Position numbers and translations under genes: made by a program
Shown: positions 49,650-62,059 of the stretch, piece by piece
Layout: each line of letters begins with the position of its first letter
Position numbering within the stretch: position 1 is the first letter of the stretch
NCBI RefSeq assembly: GCF_030445035.2
Contig: NC_080677.1
Span: forward strand, 28,035,513 to 28,099,512
DNA from: Dasypus novemcinctus
Lineage: Eukaryota; Chordata; Mammalia; Cingulata; Dasypodidae
Direction of reading: 5' to 3'
Length of the DNA: 64,000 nucleotides
The notes under the pieces: generated by a model
Told to the model about the DNA's origin: nothing
The model's database searches: none
What the model saw: the letters and a program-made list of their open reading frames with translations, nothing else

Positions 49650-50310
49650 CTAGGCGGAAGAAGACTTTTTTTAAATGACTTTTAATAAGTTTAGAAAAAG
49701 CAGTGTCGCTCCTTGAAGAAACCATTTATGCCAAAACGTTGGCCAGAGGTTGGGCTATAAAACCGCAAGGAAATTGGTAAAAAGTACCAGTGAGTAGCCG
49801 TTCTTAGTGATTTGTTCATGGAAGGAAAACCGCAGCTTCAGAGGGCGGAAAGCTAGGCAGGAAAATAATGAGGTGGCGGGAAATCGCTCCCTTCTGATTG
49901 GAAAAGGGCCATTAGGAAGGAATCACACTGAGGAGCCCTGGTGAGGTCCTGATCTCTCCTTCCAGCTTTCCCAAAGCAATGTGGGGCAGAAAACTGCACG
50001 GAACCACGGAGCAAAACGCAAACCTCTCTCTCTTAGCAGAGGGCCGGGGGCCACGCGGTTAGCTGTAGCGTCCTAACCAGCAAGGAGGGAGAGCCCAGAG
50101 GCGGAAGTGCCCCGTTATCCGCAAGGATTTCTCATCTGCCGCAAGACAGCCTCGCAGAATTTAACGCTGCGCGCTGCCAGCTCTTTCAGCGTGTGCTGCC
50201 GCCTTCCTCCTGGGCAGGCCCACTGCGAACACAGAATCCAGGTTAGATAAAGCGGGAGCCCCTAGCAATGGACTGACAGCAGGTGAAGAGCAGTGAGGAG
50301 GCGCCTGATG
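49650..50310. other. GC-enriched unassigned block
   Basis: From about 49830 to 50280 CpGs are frequent compared with the flanks (for example 50050-50075 and 50160-50205). No reading frame is recognisable. It might be a minor promoter or a decayed CpG island. Confidence 0.4.
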
Positions 50311-50884
50311 GTTTACAGGATGATATTTTCACAATGTGTCCTAATTATATCATTTTGAAGTGCTATACAATGCAAATAATAACGCCTGGTTTTACATAGC
50401 TTTGTAATAAAACCTCACCATTTTTCGAGTTCCTCTCTTTCCAAGTACTCTGGTGTTCTTTCTTCCAAGAATGATTTCTTTGCATTCACACCACAGGCTC
50501 TGGCTGGGTGATCAGAAGCTTCTAGAGGTCCCCACCCAACCAGCTGAAGGCGGCCTTGCTTGGAGCACCTCGAGGGCTGTGTCGTGCGGGTGGCCCAGTG
50601 AGTGTCTCTCTCAGCTGTGGCGAATGACCCCTAAGAAGCAGGGTGAGTGCTTCCCCTTGCTCAGACCCATTACTAGATTTCTCTCGAGTGGGGGCGTCCT
50701 CCAGAAGCCAGGTCTGCATTCCTAGGGCCTTCTCTTTTCCGAGGCTTAGGGACCCCGGGAAGTGTGGCTGCCAGTGGCAAAGTCCCTTCGACACTTCTTC
50801 CCAGGGCTCAAGAGATTTTTGAAGGGTGGGGTCCTGGTCGGCTTTCCCAACAGGCCCAAGATGAGGCTTTTAGAGTGTTCTTTA

Positions 50885-51294
50885 GGGAGGCAGACATGGC
50901 CCAGTGGTTAGGGTGTCCACCTACCACATGGGAGGTCCCTGGTTCAAACCCCGGGCCTCCTTCACCCGTGCGCAGCTGGCCCATGCGCAGTGCTGATGCA
51001 CGCAAGGAGTGCTGTGCCAGGCAGGGTGTCCCCCGCGTAGGGGAGCCCCACGCGCAAGGAGTGTACCCCGTAAGGAGAGCCACCCAGTGCGAAAGAAAGT
51101 GCAGCCTGCCCAGGAATGGTGCCACACACACAGAGAGCTGATGCAGCAAGATGACGCAATGAAAAGAAACACAGATTCCTGGGGCCGCTGATAAGCATAG
51201 AAGCGGTCACAGAAGAACACACAGTGAGTGGACACAGAGAGCAGACAACTGGGGGGGGGGGGGAAGGGGAGGGAAATAAATTTAAGAAAAATAA
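50885..51294 (+). mobile_element. DAS-type SINE (tRNA-Ala-derived)
   Basis: Starts with a tRNA-like head (GGCCCAGTGGTTAGGGTG and B-box GGTTCAAACCCCGG), then a GC-rich body shared with the inverted copy at 10715-11127. A run of 13 G at about 51251-51263 and an A-rich tail follow. An 11-bp target-site duplication AGTGTTCTTTA lies at 50874-50884 and 51295-51305. Frames of 60 to 136 codons here belong to the SINE, not to genes. Confidence 0.92.
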
Positions 51295-51429
51295 AGTGTT
51301 CTTTATTCATTTTAACACTTAAGGTTTTCATTATCAGTGCCTGATGACTATTGTTTTACATGTTCCTAGAATACTTAAGTTATAAACTAGCTAACCAAAT
51401 ATTAACTAAAATGCATAGGATCCTTCTAT

Positions 51430-52240
51430 CTTGACAAATACACCTTCATACCCAGAAGACTGTCTTCACACTGCATACAATCCCAATCCCTGGAGTGTCT
51501 CCCTGGAGCCCCATAGTGTGGGGCGAGGGGGGAGGGAGCCAGCCCCCCGGATGCCAGCCTGCGCCCCTCTCCTCCCAGACCCTGCCTCCACTTGGCCTCG
51601 GTAAGCTTGGTCGGCCGGCCGTGTGAGGACTGACCAGGCAAGTGGCCCTGAAGCTGGCTCAAGGCCACTCAAGGCCGGAATTCTGGGTCTGGCTGGAGAG
51701 CATGGTCAGGGCAGGTGTGCTCTGCGCCCTGGGCCCTCTGTCTTCTGCCTTTCTCTCGGTCACAGAGCTGTTCCTTATATGGAGTCGGCTAAGGGAAGCT
51801 GCCTGGGGATACTGGGATGTATTTATGGGGCGCTCGGCAGTTCCATGCTGTTGATGACGTTTGGTGTAGGAATGGCTTCCCGGGGTAGTCCTACCGCCCG
51901 CAGATTCCAGGGCGCAAAGATGCGACGCCAGAGGTCATCTTGCGGTCGGTGTCCAATGGCATCCAGCATACGCGGTAAGGAAGGAAAACAAAGGAGCCAG
52001 AAGCTGGTCTGTGAGAAGTTCTTCCCATTGTCAGAGGTGTCATTTGTACGTGGAGGATCCAGTGGCATCCATGGTCACAGTAGAAATTCTCTCCTTTCAG
52101 GAATACGCGTGACTGCAGCGGACATGGGCGTAATTGCACCATACGTATTTATTCCTTTTCTGATGTATGGGCACATTTGAAAGCGCTCGAAACTACCATT
52201 TTAACTGCCATTTGTAAAGACATTTTGGAATGTTCAATAA
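51430..52240. other. GC-rich unassigned block, possible processed pseudogene
   Basis: The first ~500 bases are GC-rich. The longest frame is 185 codons on + (51623-52180). Minus-strand frames (81 codons at 51823-52068, 83 codons at 51891-52142) also overlap here in two phases, which could reflect a frameshifted coding relic on that strand. I recognise no protein. An AATAAA lies at about 52228 on +, but no poly(A) tail follows. Confidence 0.3.
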
Positions 52241-53269
52241 AGCAAGTGAGAAATTGCCTAATCTAGATTTGAACATATGTGAAGTATATCTTCTTTGCTA
52301 ATCGTTAAATTTATTTGTAAACATGCAAACACACACAGAAAATTCAGAAAAAAAATATGGGCCATTAAACAAAAGTGATGCTGTGAACAGCTATGGTAGA
52401 GAAAAGACTGCCTTAGCTTTCTACTCTATTAAAAATTGTATTACTCGGGTGTTTGTAAACTCACAACTTCTCTGATGAAAAAAAAATGTATTACCAAACT
52501 GTCATATGAAGAGATGATCAGCACGTATGCATCTAAAAATGTAGGGGAAAAGAAGATATTTGAAAACGTATCAAGCTGTTAATTATTTAAAATATTTTAT
52601 ACACACACATATTTGGATTTTGTAATGTTTGTGTTATTTTCCAGCTTTTAAAAAATCTGTAATGTGTTGTGATTTCTTTCTCACTTTAAATAAATATTTA
52701 TTTTGGTGTTAATTTTGCGTTTTTTCCTGTCTGCATTTTTTGTTCAAGATGTCCCTCCAAACCATATATGCTTCAGACCCCACAAGCCTAGACCTGTCTC
52801 CCAGCTCGGGACTGCAATAGACGAGCAAAGGGTGCCAGGGCCTTGCAGGTGGGGTTAAATCCCAGGTAGAAAGAGTTAGGCCCAGAGAGTGTAAAGGGAT
52901 AGGGAAGCTATTTTAAAAATTAGATTAGAATGCACTAACATTGAATAAAATCCAATATATTCAGACTAATTAAAGGGAAAAGTCAATGTCCACTAAGAAA
53001 ATACTTACAGATATTTTTAATAGAAATGTGCTCTCTTTTCTTTCCAGTCCACAGGTGAACTAAATTTGTCAATAGAATACTTGGGTATACATATCCTTTG
53101 GTTAGTGAATAAGATACAATCAATTTGTTAATTAGGACCATTTACTATATTTGCACATAAATAACTAGAATGTTGTCCCCAAATTCTAAACTAAAACTGC
53201 TGTTTTTTGTTGTGTTTTTCTTTAAAGCAAGGAGTTGTAAAAGCATGAGCTGAAAATTTGCACTATGTA
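52241..53269. other. Intergenic, AT-rich, unassigned
   Basis: No gene or clear repeat seen. Confidence 0.4.
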
Positions 53270-53480
53270 GAAGCAAATTCTGACTTCATGGCTTGCCATT
53301 TGTGTGACCAAGGCAGATGACGTATTCTCTGGATGCCTCCGTTTTCTTGCTTGAATATTTAGCCTACTAGTAGCTCCTGCTCCCTAGTGTTGATGGTGAG
53401 GGTAAAATGAGATAATACGTGTGAAACGACTAGAACTAGTAGCCAACCCAGCTAAATGTTCAATTTACATTATCTCTTCC
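53270..53480 (+). mobile_element. MIR SINE
   Basis: 'ctgacttcatggcttgccat', 'tgtgtgaccaaggcag', 'gtaaaatgagataatacgtg' follow MIR in order. Confidence 0.68.
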
Positions 53481-55402
53481 TTGCTAATCAATCACCTTCC
53501 TTATAGACCATAATAAAATGAACTTCCACCAAGTCAGGTTGAGTTATTAGAAAACCGGATTCACTGGTAACTAAATAGATAGTATAGATAGTGATTTGGC
53601 TATACAAATTGTTTTGTCTCCAACCCAATCACACTGTGGCAAAAACTCTGACAGGTCATGTAGTGTTTCACTGATGGAAGAACATGGCAAGAAGGAGATT
53701 AAATTAGTCATGGGCGTAGCAAGTGATTGATATCATCTGTAACCCTCTAGGATTTCTCTGCATGGCCATGCTGACCAATTTGAAGCACTGCCTTCATTCG
53801 CTCAGAGAGATGTTTGAATACTAGATTTGCACTAAACAACTTCCATTCATCTAACAAAATATAGAAAAGAATTACAAAACAGAATAACTCTCTAAGTGGT
53901 TAATTGTCATGGCAATAAAACTGTAATAGATTTGTCCTGTGATCAGAGTACAAGATTCCAAGTACTGTAACTGATGTTCACAAATACAGATTTAAGAATT
54001 TTCTTCTCTAAAGCAATTCTCTTGCAAATTAGCAAGTTGTAGTAAGAAAATAGTAGCATTTATTCTCTTTATCTTTACAGCACCTTCCATCACTTGAAAA
54101 ATTAGCTTACAGCCTACCATAACAGTGTTTTTAGAAAAGAAACGATGAATGCTGCTATTAAGCAAAAACCTTGGTATTTTTCAGCCTTAGACTCAATGAC
54201 TGTCTAGAGAATATGTGCAGTATTCATTGCACAGAGATTTCCAAAAAGACTATTAGCACCATAAGCTTTTATGGATTTTTAAATAATTTCCTATGAAAAG
54301 GCAACAGAAATTAATAGAAGAAATTTTAAACCATGTTCAGATATAATGAATAGACAAGAATTGGATAATTCTTCTTAGTGTGTCTCATACCCCGTAATAA
54401 GCTTGTATAAAAAGTCACATTTTTCTCAATGCTCAGTCAGGAAATATGCAATGGATGGGCAAGTCCACTGTGACATTTCCTAGTTAAGGTACAGACCAGT
54501 AATATGTTATGTAATCAGTACTATTGCATCAAACATGTATTTGGAGTTCACCTGGCACAAAAAGTGTGAACAACGTTACAGCTGAATTTTATTTTGTTAA
54601 GTTATAGATATAAATAGCTGCAATTTAACCCAGAGCAAATGCTGTGAAAAAGAATAGAGGAGGTCTTATAGTTCAAAATGGCTGAGAATATGAGTTACCA
54701 GCTCTCCTAAAATTCCATTAAAATGAAAACTAACATTAAAAATTTTTAAATATTACAATTAAATTCACAGCAGCACTAGAAAGTTGGAACTATACCACCA
54801 GCAAGAAGGACAGAGAATAATTTTTCAAGTATACAACAGAAAGAGATGAAACACAACTGGAGGACTAGAACTGCTTCAACTAAAAGAGAGAATTTCCACA
54901 TTCGAGTGAGTATCTCCAGCAGGAACTCTAAAGAGTCAAGGGGCAGGCAGACAAAGGTGACTGGCAAGTTGGGAACTAAATGGCAATAAAAAAAGTTAAG
55001 GTCCTACGATTTCTGAGCTTCTGGATTTAGCACTGGCTATAGATGAAATTCTGTGGCACATCTCTCTGTATGCAGAATTCTGACACGAGAGACACAAAAA
55101 TTGGAATGGGGCAGGAAATCAAGCATCATTCCACTAAGAATGGTCGTTAAGAAATTGGCCTCCAAATCCATAAGAAAAACCACCTGTATGCTTGAAAAGG
55201 AAGCCTGCCTGTCCCAGCCTGCCACTAAGAAGAAGAAGCGGGGTTTTCTAAATCAGACCATGAATTCCAGGGCCAACAGGACATTTCACTTGGGCTGAGG
55301 AGGTAATTTATTGCTTAAATTAGGCACTTGTCTATAATATGAATACAACGCAAAGTATCATCAAATATCTGGGGGAAATTCCAGTCTGAAAGAGGCATAA
55401 TA
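53481..55402. other. Intergenic, AT-rich, unassigned
   Basis: No supported gene. Parts near 54660-55300 resemble degraded LINE-1, but I could not place them. Confidence 0.35.
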
Positions 55403-55407
55403 CTTAG

Positions 55408-55877
55408 TGTTTTAGTTTCCTAGAGTGCACAAGCAAATACTATGAAGTGGATCAGGTTAAACAATGGGAATTTATTTGCTTACAGTTTTGAGGCTAAAAG
55501 AAAGTCCAGATCAAGGCGTCGTCATGGCGATGCTTTCTCCATGAAGTCTGTAGCATTCTGGGGCTGCTGGCTGTTCTTGGTCCTTACTTTGTCACATGGC
55601 AAGACACATGGCGACATCTCCTGGTCTCTCTCTTCTCTTCCAGGTTGAAGTTCAGCTTCTGGCTGCTCCCTCTGTAGCTTTCTCTTCCTCATGTCTGAAT
55701 TCATTCCACTTAGAAAGGACTCGAGGAATAGGATTAAAACCCATCCTGATTGGGCTGGACCTTGACGGAATTCACCTTATCAAAAGATCCCACTTACGGT
55801 GGGTTCACAGCTACAGGAATGGATTAAATTTAAGAAAATGTTTTTTTCTGGGGTACATACAGATTGAAACACCCACA
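55408..55877 (+). mobile_element. Solo LTR, ERVL/MaLR-like
   Basis: A 470-bp unit with TG...CA ends (starts TGTTTTAGTTTCCTAG, ends GAAACACCCACA), flanked by a perfect 5-bp duplication CTTAG at 55403-55407 and 55878-55882. This is the size and duplication expected of an ERVL-class solo LTR. It is homologous to the inverted copy at 8505-8951. No internal retroviral genes are present. Confidence 0.85.
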
Positions 55878-55882
55878 CTTAG

Positions 55883-57449
55883 CAAACAGAAGAACTCTAC
55901 CCAGAGAAAACAAAATTAACACAGAAAGCAAAAGAAAACTTTAGATTTAAGTGCATTATTCTCCAAGAGACTTGTAAAGCTCTCACATCATTTTAAAAGA
56001 AAGATCAAGCTACTGTAAAAAATAATAAACAATGAGAGCTCTTGTAAATAAAAGGCAGTTTGCTAAAAAAAACACACACACACAAAAAGCCGATAGATGA
56101 TGTGAAGCCCAAAATGTACAGCACTGAACATTGAATCAGAACTTTAGAACTAAGCTCACATAGTGTTAGTGACCTTTCTCTTCTATCATGGTGGGGGAAT
56201 AAAAAGCATAGAAGAACACAGGCAAGCTCAAGACAATGAGCCATTTAGTTTGGCTGGATTGGAGGCTATGCACAGAGAGACTGGTGGGGGAGAACGCAAG
56301 GAAGTGTGCATTAGGGGAGCCAGTGAGAAAGTCAGATTGTCCCAGGGCTGGCAAAGAATCAGTAACAGGGAAACAGGCACAGAGGGAGCAGGAATAAGGC
56401 AGCTGACTGTTTAAGCTTCAGCTGCCTTTATCTTCCTCTCACTCTGATAAGAGCTAATCCCAGGAGAGACTACAAGTACAACAGAAAACATCTGGCCGGA
56501 TATTGAGTGCAGGAGCAAGAGCAGACAGTTTCCTAGCAGCTGCAGTTTCCTGCAGGTAAGGGGCTAAGAATCCAGGGACGCTGCTGACCCGCAAGAAAGA
56601 ATGCCCCGTCTTGGGCTAAGTGCCACTTTGTGATAAGGAGCTAACTAGCCATAGGCAAGGACACTCACCTGTCTTCCAAAGGAATCCCTCCCCACAGTAT
56701 TCCTGCATCCAGGGACAAACATCCTACCCATGCCAGTCCTTAAATAACCTGTTTTGTTGAGGCTCGATCAGTTGACATAGCACATCAGGGAGATGCCTGC
56801 TAGAGCTGTGTAGACAATAGAGGTGACATTTACACTTGTGTCATTGGTAGACACGGTAACAGTGCTGTGCTTGTAAATGTTTAACAACTGGCTCTCCAAG
56901 GAAAAAGCCTTGATTATAGCATTTGCCAATTTTTGTGTAAATTCTTCCATGGCCAATTTCAAGCTACCAACGAGATGCTACTGAATGTGGTATTGGAAAA
57001 GAAGCCCAGGCCAGGTCCCTAACAACACTGCACGCAGAGGCCCCCAGTGTGGACAGTGATCCTTCCAACCCATGACAAGACCCACTATTTTCTGCAATTT
57101 CTCTGACCCTACATGAGCCCTCAAAAAAATCACGTGACACTCAGAAATGATTTATCCTTCACCGTTTAAAATTTAGCTAGGTCCTTGTCAGCATACTTTG
57201 AAATGTACTTGCTTAACCACTGGAATAGAACTCAAGTCATTTAAACAGAACTCAAGTCATTTAAACAGGCATTTAGGTGAGAATATAGACAGATGTCTAA
57301 GAGAATGATCCACAGAAAACTCAATTCCGAAGCCTACTAAAATGATTCAAAACAGGAGGGAAAAAATCCCTCTCAGCTTCTAAAAAGCTGGAGACAAATC
57401 TGGACTATATTCCACTGCTTTCCCAGAGCTAGAAAGAAAGTAACTAGTT
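55883..57449. other. Intergenic, unassigned
   Basis: Includes a CA-rich tract at 56070-56084 and a 20-bp tandem duplication at 57227-57266. No gene seen. Confidence 0.4.
57227..57266. repeat. Perfect 20-bp tandem duplication
   Basis: The unit AGAACTCAAGTCATTTAAAC occurs twice with no gap or mismatch, suggesting a recent slippage event. Confidence 0.95.
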
Positions 57450-57800
57450 CATAAATTCCATCAGGAGCTTGGGGATTTTTGATGTAATGAGTTTTACAGT
57501 TTCAGAGGAGAATGCTTTGCTAATAATTATGTAACAGTAATTAAATCTGAAAAAGGCTGTACTCTAACTATGTTGATTTATTGCAGCTCCAACAAAGTAC
57601 TCCTCGAGCGTGCATTGGAGTGTGTGCAGCCTCCCTCCAGTTTTCTTTAAATTCTCACAGAGCACTGGGTCACAGATGGTCTGAGCTGCTATATTTTCCC
57701 TATTAAATTCCTAATAATCTTTTTCTGAGTCTGAGTCATGGAAGCCTGGGGATTTCTCATTTTAATTAGAAGGTTTAAGGAGCTAACTCTGTTTGAAATT
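57450..57800. promoter_or_regulatory. Candidate conserved non-coding element
   Basis: Non-repetitive, with TAATAATTATG, GTAATTAAAT, CAGATG (near 57674) and TTTTAATTAG words. It resembles neural enhancer sequence; no conservation data are available here. Confidence 0.35.
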
Positions 57801-60800
57801 TCCTCCTAGGAGAGATGGGTGCAGGTGATCCCATTCAGAAGAATGACACAGTATCGTGGCCAGGGCCACATTTCCATATTAGATTGTATCTTGTTTGGCT
57901 CAACTGCTGTTTCTGAGGTTGATGATGCATTGTCTGAATCTGAAGAATAAACTTTGGAAAATAAGGTTATTTGAGGATTATTCTTTTTGGGGACGTCTTT
58001 TGGCATTTGGTTCCCATCCCTACTTTGCATATAGAGCAGTGATTCAGGAATGGGAATTGTTTATTACTCCAAATGAAGTTTAAATCATAACAATCTGAGC
58101 CAAAACCACTGGGGAACAGATTTGGGGATCTTTTTCCTCCTTTATCCCTACATTTTCCTCTCGTTGACCACACCAGACTTAACATTTAACTCTCCCAAGT
58201 TCTGGGACAACCTCATATCATATTATGATCATTTGTATTCAGTTTTACAAGCAAAAAAAAAAAAGTGTAAAAATATGTATGAATGAACAGGTTATATAGA
58301 GTAATATCTGTAATTTGTTAGAGTTTACAAATGAGTTTGATCATTTGTAGAAAGCCTGTATGTTAAGATGGACTGTGTGGTTCTAGGCACAATTTCCTTG
58401 AATATTATAATGTTAAAAAAAAAAAGTGCTTCTTACAGGACTGCTGCTCAAGTTTCCTCTCCCCCGGTCGCAAAGCTGGTTTCTCGGCTTTTGTAAAATA
58501 ACGAGCGTCTCATACTTTGAATGTGGCACAATCCATGGAAGAAGTCAAACCCAACTGCTGCTACCTTCCTGCCCCCTGCAGTTTTAACATGCTGCACGTG
58601 TTTCTGAGCTGGAAGCTGCTGCATTTTATATAAACAGAAAGTATACACAGAACTAATGCATCATTAAAAAAAATTTTTTTTTGCAAATGTAGAATTTTAG
58701 TTAATTTTAGTTAGAAATGTAGCTTTTTAGTTAATTGAGACCACAAAAAAGAATTTCTCCCCACTGCCCCCCTCACATCAAAATGTTGCTCTCTGCTTTC
58801 TATTTTTTAATTTCCTGGCCCCTTCAGATTCAGCTAATTGAGTTATTCCAAGGTTTAAGAAGTATCTTCACTCAGCTAATGCTAATCTCCAATGATCATA
58901 TTCATGGCTTCCTATTTTTCATGGCAAATTAATTCGGTTCCTAGGTTGGGTGCTAAACATATATTTTATAAATATATTTATATTTTCTATGTTTTAAAAA
59001 TATATTTCTATTTCCCATTGTTAAGATTTAAATGGCTCATTTTCCAGGTAATAATCATATTAAATCAGGAAAGGAAATAGTATTTTCCACACTAAATTTG
59101 AGGTAACTTACAACAGAAGATTAAAAGAAAAGACACATGCAACTATAGAGGCCCATAATAAAATGGTTGGTTTTTTGTTGTTGTTGTTGTTTTTACAAAA
59201 GGTATTCAAGAATTTTTACCCTGTAAGAATAAATTTTCTTCCAGGTATTGCTGGCCCAAGCTGATGTTCCTAGAACGTGCTGGCTATTGGCATGATTTGA
59301 GACACGTGTGGACAAGGTGACCAGGAGGAGTGGGGACTGCCAGGTGGCCAGTGTCTGAGTAGGGTGGTCTGCAGGATGGGTGTTGAGGAGACATGGAAAC
59401 AAGGAGAGCGACAGCCAGTGCCATCTTTGTGTGGGAACTGTAAACACATCCACTTGCAAAGCCTGGCTTAAGGAAAGGGAGCCATCTTCTCCTACCCCAT
59501 TCACAAATCGGCTGGGCTGGGAAGGAAATGCTGTATGAAATGCTCAAATAAAAGGTATGTGTGTGTGGACGGAGCTGGAAAGCACATCAAGTCACATGTG
59601 TTTATTCAAGTCCTGAAAGAACAAAGCTTTCTCTGAAAATTCTAGACCTCTCTGTTCCTGACTGGGCCATGCTAAGGGGCCACCCCACCTGGGCATTTGT
59701 TCAGGGAAGGGGTGAAGGAGACTTAGCATGCAACCAGGTTCTTGAAGGAGTTAAGCAAGAAAACATTTCAGACTTCTGATTAATGGCCAGGGACCTTCCA
59801 AGCTGCTTTGCCTAACTCAGCAGTACCCAACTGGTATAGCAGGGTACTATCTAATAACTAATCTTTGACACAAGAATTAAGTCATTTTGCAAGAAAGCAG
59901 ATCATTAGGAGCCAAATTGAATTATAAGTAATACTATCTCTGTGGAGGATTGTAAATTAATTGGTTTTTAACAATAACATTTCTGTATTTTATTAAAGCA
60001 GCGTAAGGATTCAAGGAAGAAACGAATGTAGCAGATAAACAGGCCAGGTGCTGGTGATGCAAATGAAATAGATGACAGATGGTGAGTAGCACGCTCACTC
60101 ACTGTGTGTGTATAATGGATAGAGGTAATCAAATTCCTTTGTGAGTTGGTGACTTTCTTTACATCAAAACTTTAACGTGGGCCTGTTTACACGTCTCCAC
60201 CCTCTGCTTCTCAGCACACACGTGCACACATACACACACCCCTCTCCTTCCACACAAATGCAAACTCATCACAGCCTATGCTACTTCCAGAAAGGTAGGC
60301 TGTACCTTTAGTTACATAGCACTGCACATAAATACATTCCACCAAATCAACCTGTATACACTAAACAACAGACTTTCTCTGGTAAGAAGACCGTGTTAAG
60401 GGAACAAAGCAACCTGTTTAGGTGAAAGAGGCTCCATTCAGTGAGAGTTGTCATCCCTAGACCCAGAGGCTGGACTTCAGGGGAAAAGAATTACTACTGT
60501 CACGCTTATGCTGAGTTTTCCAGTATCGGCTTCAAAAAGGGATGAGCATTACAATGTGTTTCCTTTGACCTTCGAGTAATGGTTACAAGGTTGCAATACT
60601 CAAAGAAAATGCTGGTCCAAGTCATCTGTTAGAGTAATAGATTGTAATATGGACTGCTTGGTCTCCTTCATTTTCTGGTACCAAAGAAATCCATTTCTCT
60701 TACTGCTTCTCATAAAGGGAAATCTTTACTTAGCCAACCCCAGGATACATATTCACATCCCTTATGGAATACAGGAAAGAATCCATGCATGCAGGTTCAT

Positions 60801-60959
60801 AACATATGAACATCCAGGTCACTGAGAATTATCTCTTATGTACGTTCAAATGCACATTTCCAGTCCCATATTGTGATCTTTATTTCCATATTTCTAACTG
60901 CACTGCACATTTCCACTTGGGCATATAGATCAGTATATCTGATATTGCACTCATAATCA
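57801..60959. other. Intergenic, unassigned
   Basis: Holds a (TTG)n tract at 59177-59191 and AT-rich patches (58960-59000). Frames up to 103 codons (59193-59504, minus) are not recognisable. No gene. Confidence 0.4.
59177..59191. repeat. (TTG)n microsatellite
   Basis: Short TTG trinucleotide run. Confidence 0.85.
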
Positions 60960-61480
60960 TCCTCTCTAAGACCAGTTCACATGGAAAGCCTCCTTTCTCT
61001 GACCTCCCTTTTACACAGTCTTGAAATTCCCAGGTTATCATTGGCTCTTCTTTCTTCTTTATGCTTCATGTACAATCAAAATACAAAATCTGTTGATTTT
61101 CCTCCTCAAGCGTCTGAGCGTTTACCATCTCCTCTGCAGTGCTCCTTCCGGGTGCTCAGCTGGGCACTGTGGCTGGACACTCCACTGGCCCCCAGTCCTT
61201 TGCTGGGTCTCAAGCGTTTCCCATTGGTTCTCACTGTACACCACCTGCGCGACTCCCGTCAGTCTTCCATGGCCCACGCAGCCAGCATGTTCTTCCGGAC
61301 TCCAGTGCCTGCATTCATGCTTGCCCCTCTGCCTGGAAGGCCCCCCACCTCCTCTCCCTTTCCCTAATCCAATTAGAGTCTGCCCCGGCCTCCTTCTCTG
61401 TGAAGATTTTCCTGGCTTCTCTCTTTGAAGCACATATTGTCAGTGACTCACAATAGGGTACTTAATCGTTTGCCATCTTG
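60960..61480 (+). mobile_element. LINE-2 3' region
   Basis: Text equivalent to the L2 region 'caatccatcagcaagtcctg' through 'ctctgcctggaa' and 'cctccttctctgtgaagatt' occurs in sense order. It gives rise to three overlapping 100 to 135-codon frames that are not genes. Confidence 0.5.
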
Positions 61481-62059
61481 AATTGCTCTCTGGGTGTTTC
61501 ATATGTGATTGTCAAGTCTGCCCAGCTGCACTGGAGTTCTCTGCGATGAACATATTGTATACAAATCCTGTACCTCTTGGCAAACACTGGGTGGTTCCTT
61601 CAGCCATTGTACTTGCTTTGTTCGTGCACCACGGGTACCACCCAAAGAGGCTTTCTAGCACTCTCACTCTTCACAGCCCTTTTCTCTGTCTGATCACTTT
61701 ATCGCCCTGGATTCAGATCATCCTGCCACTTATTTCCATCTATAGTGTTCTCTGGAAAACCCTTGCCCTCTTTGACCATACTTCTGACTGGTTGCCTCTT
61801 TCTGGTTCTGGGACCCCTACTTTGGAACTACCACACTTTCCCCTTTGAGGTTATCTGTTCAGTTTGATCCATCCTGATGAGTGCTAATGGACATGCATTC
61901 ATTGATGTGTTGTTTATGGGGGAAATGCAATTCTCTGTGCTCTTTAGGCCACAGAACAAATCTACCAGATCATTCTAAAATATACTTCATTTGCCTTTAT
62001 TTTATGTGAATATGCCTACCAGAGCGCCTGCACATAGAAGGCCTTAAATTTGATTCTGA
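61481..62059. other. Intergenic, possible L2 continuation
   Basis: Pyrimidine-rich. A weak L2-like end at about 62000-62045 ('gcctgcacatagaaggcctt') may close the copy at 60960-61480. Confidence 0.35.

Noticed and set aside
50890..50965. Functional tRNA-Ala gene
   Set aside because: The tRNA-like head continues into a SINE body and lacks an intact cloverleaf. It is the SINE's internal promoter.
50764..51331. Frames of 60 to 136 codons as genes
   Set aside because: They lie across the DAS SINE at 50885-51294, and homologous frames recur in the other copy.
60981..61433. Three overlapping 100 to 135-codon frames as genes
   Set aside because: They coincide with L2-like sequence and overlap on both strands with no recognisable protein.
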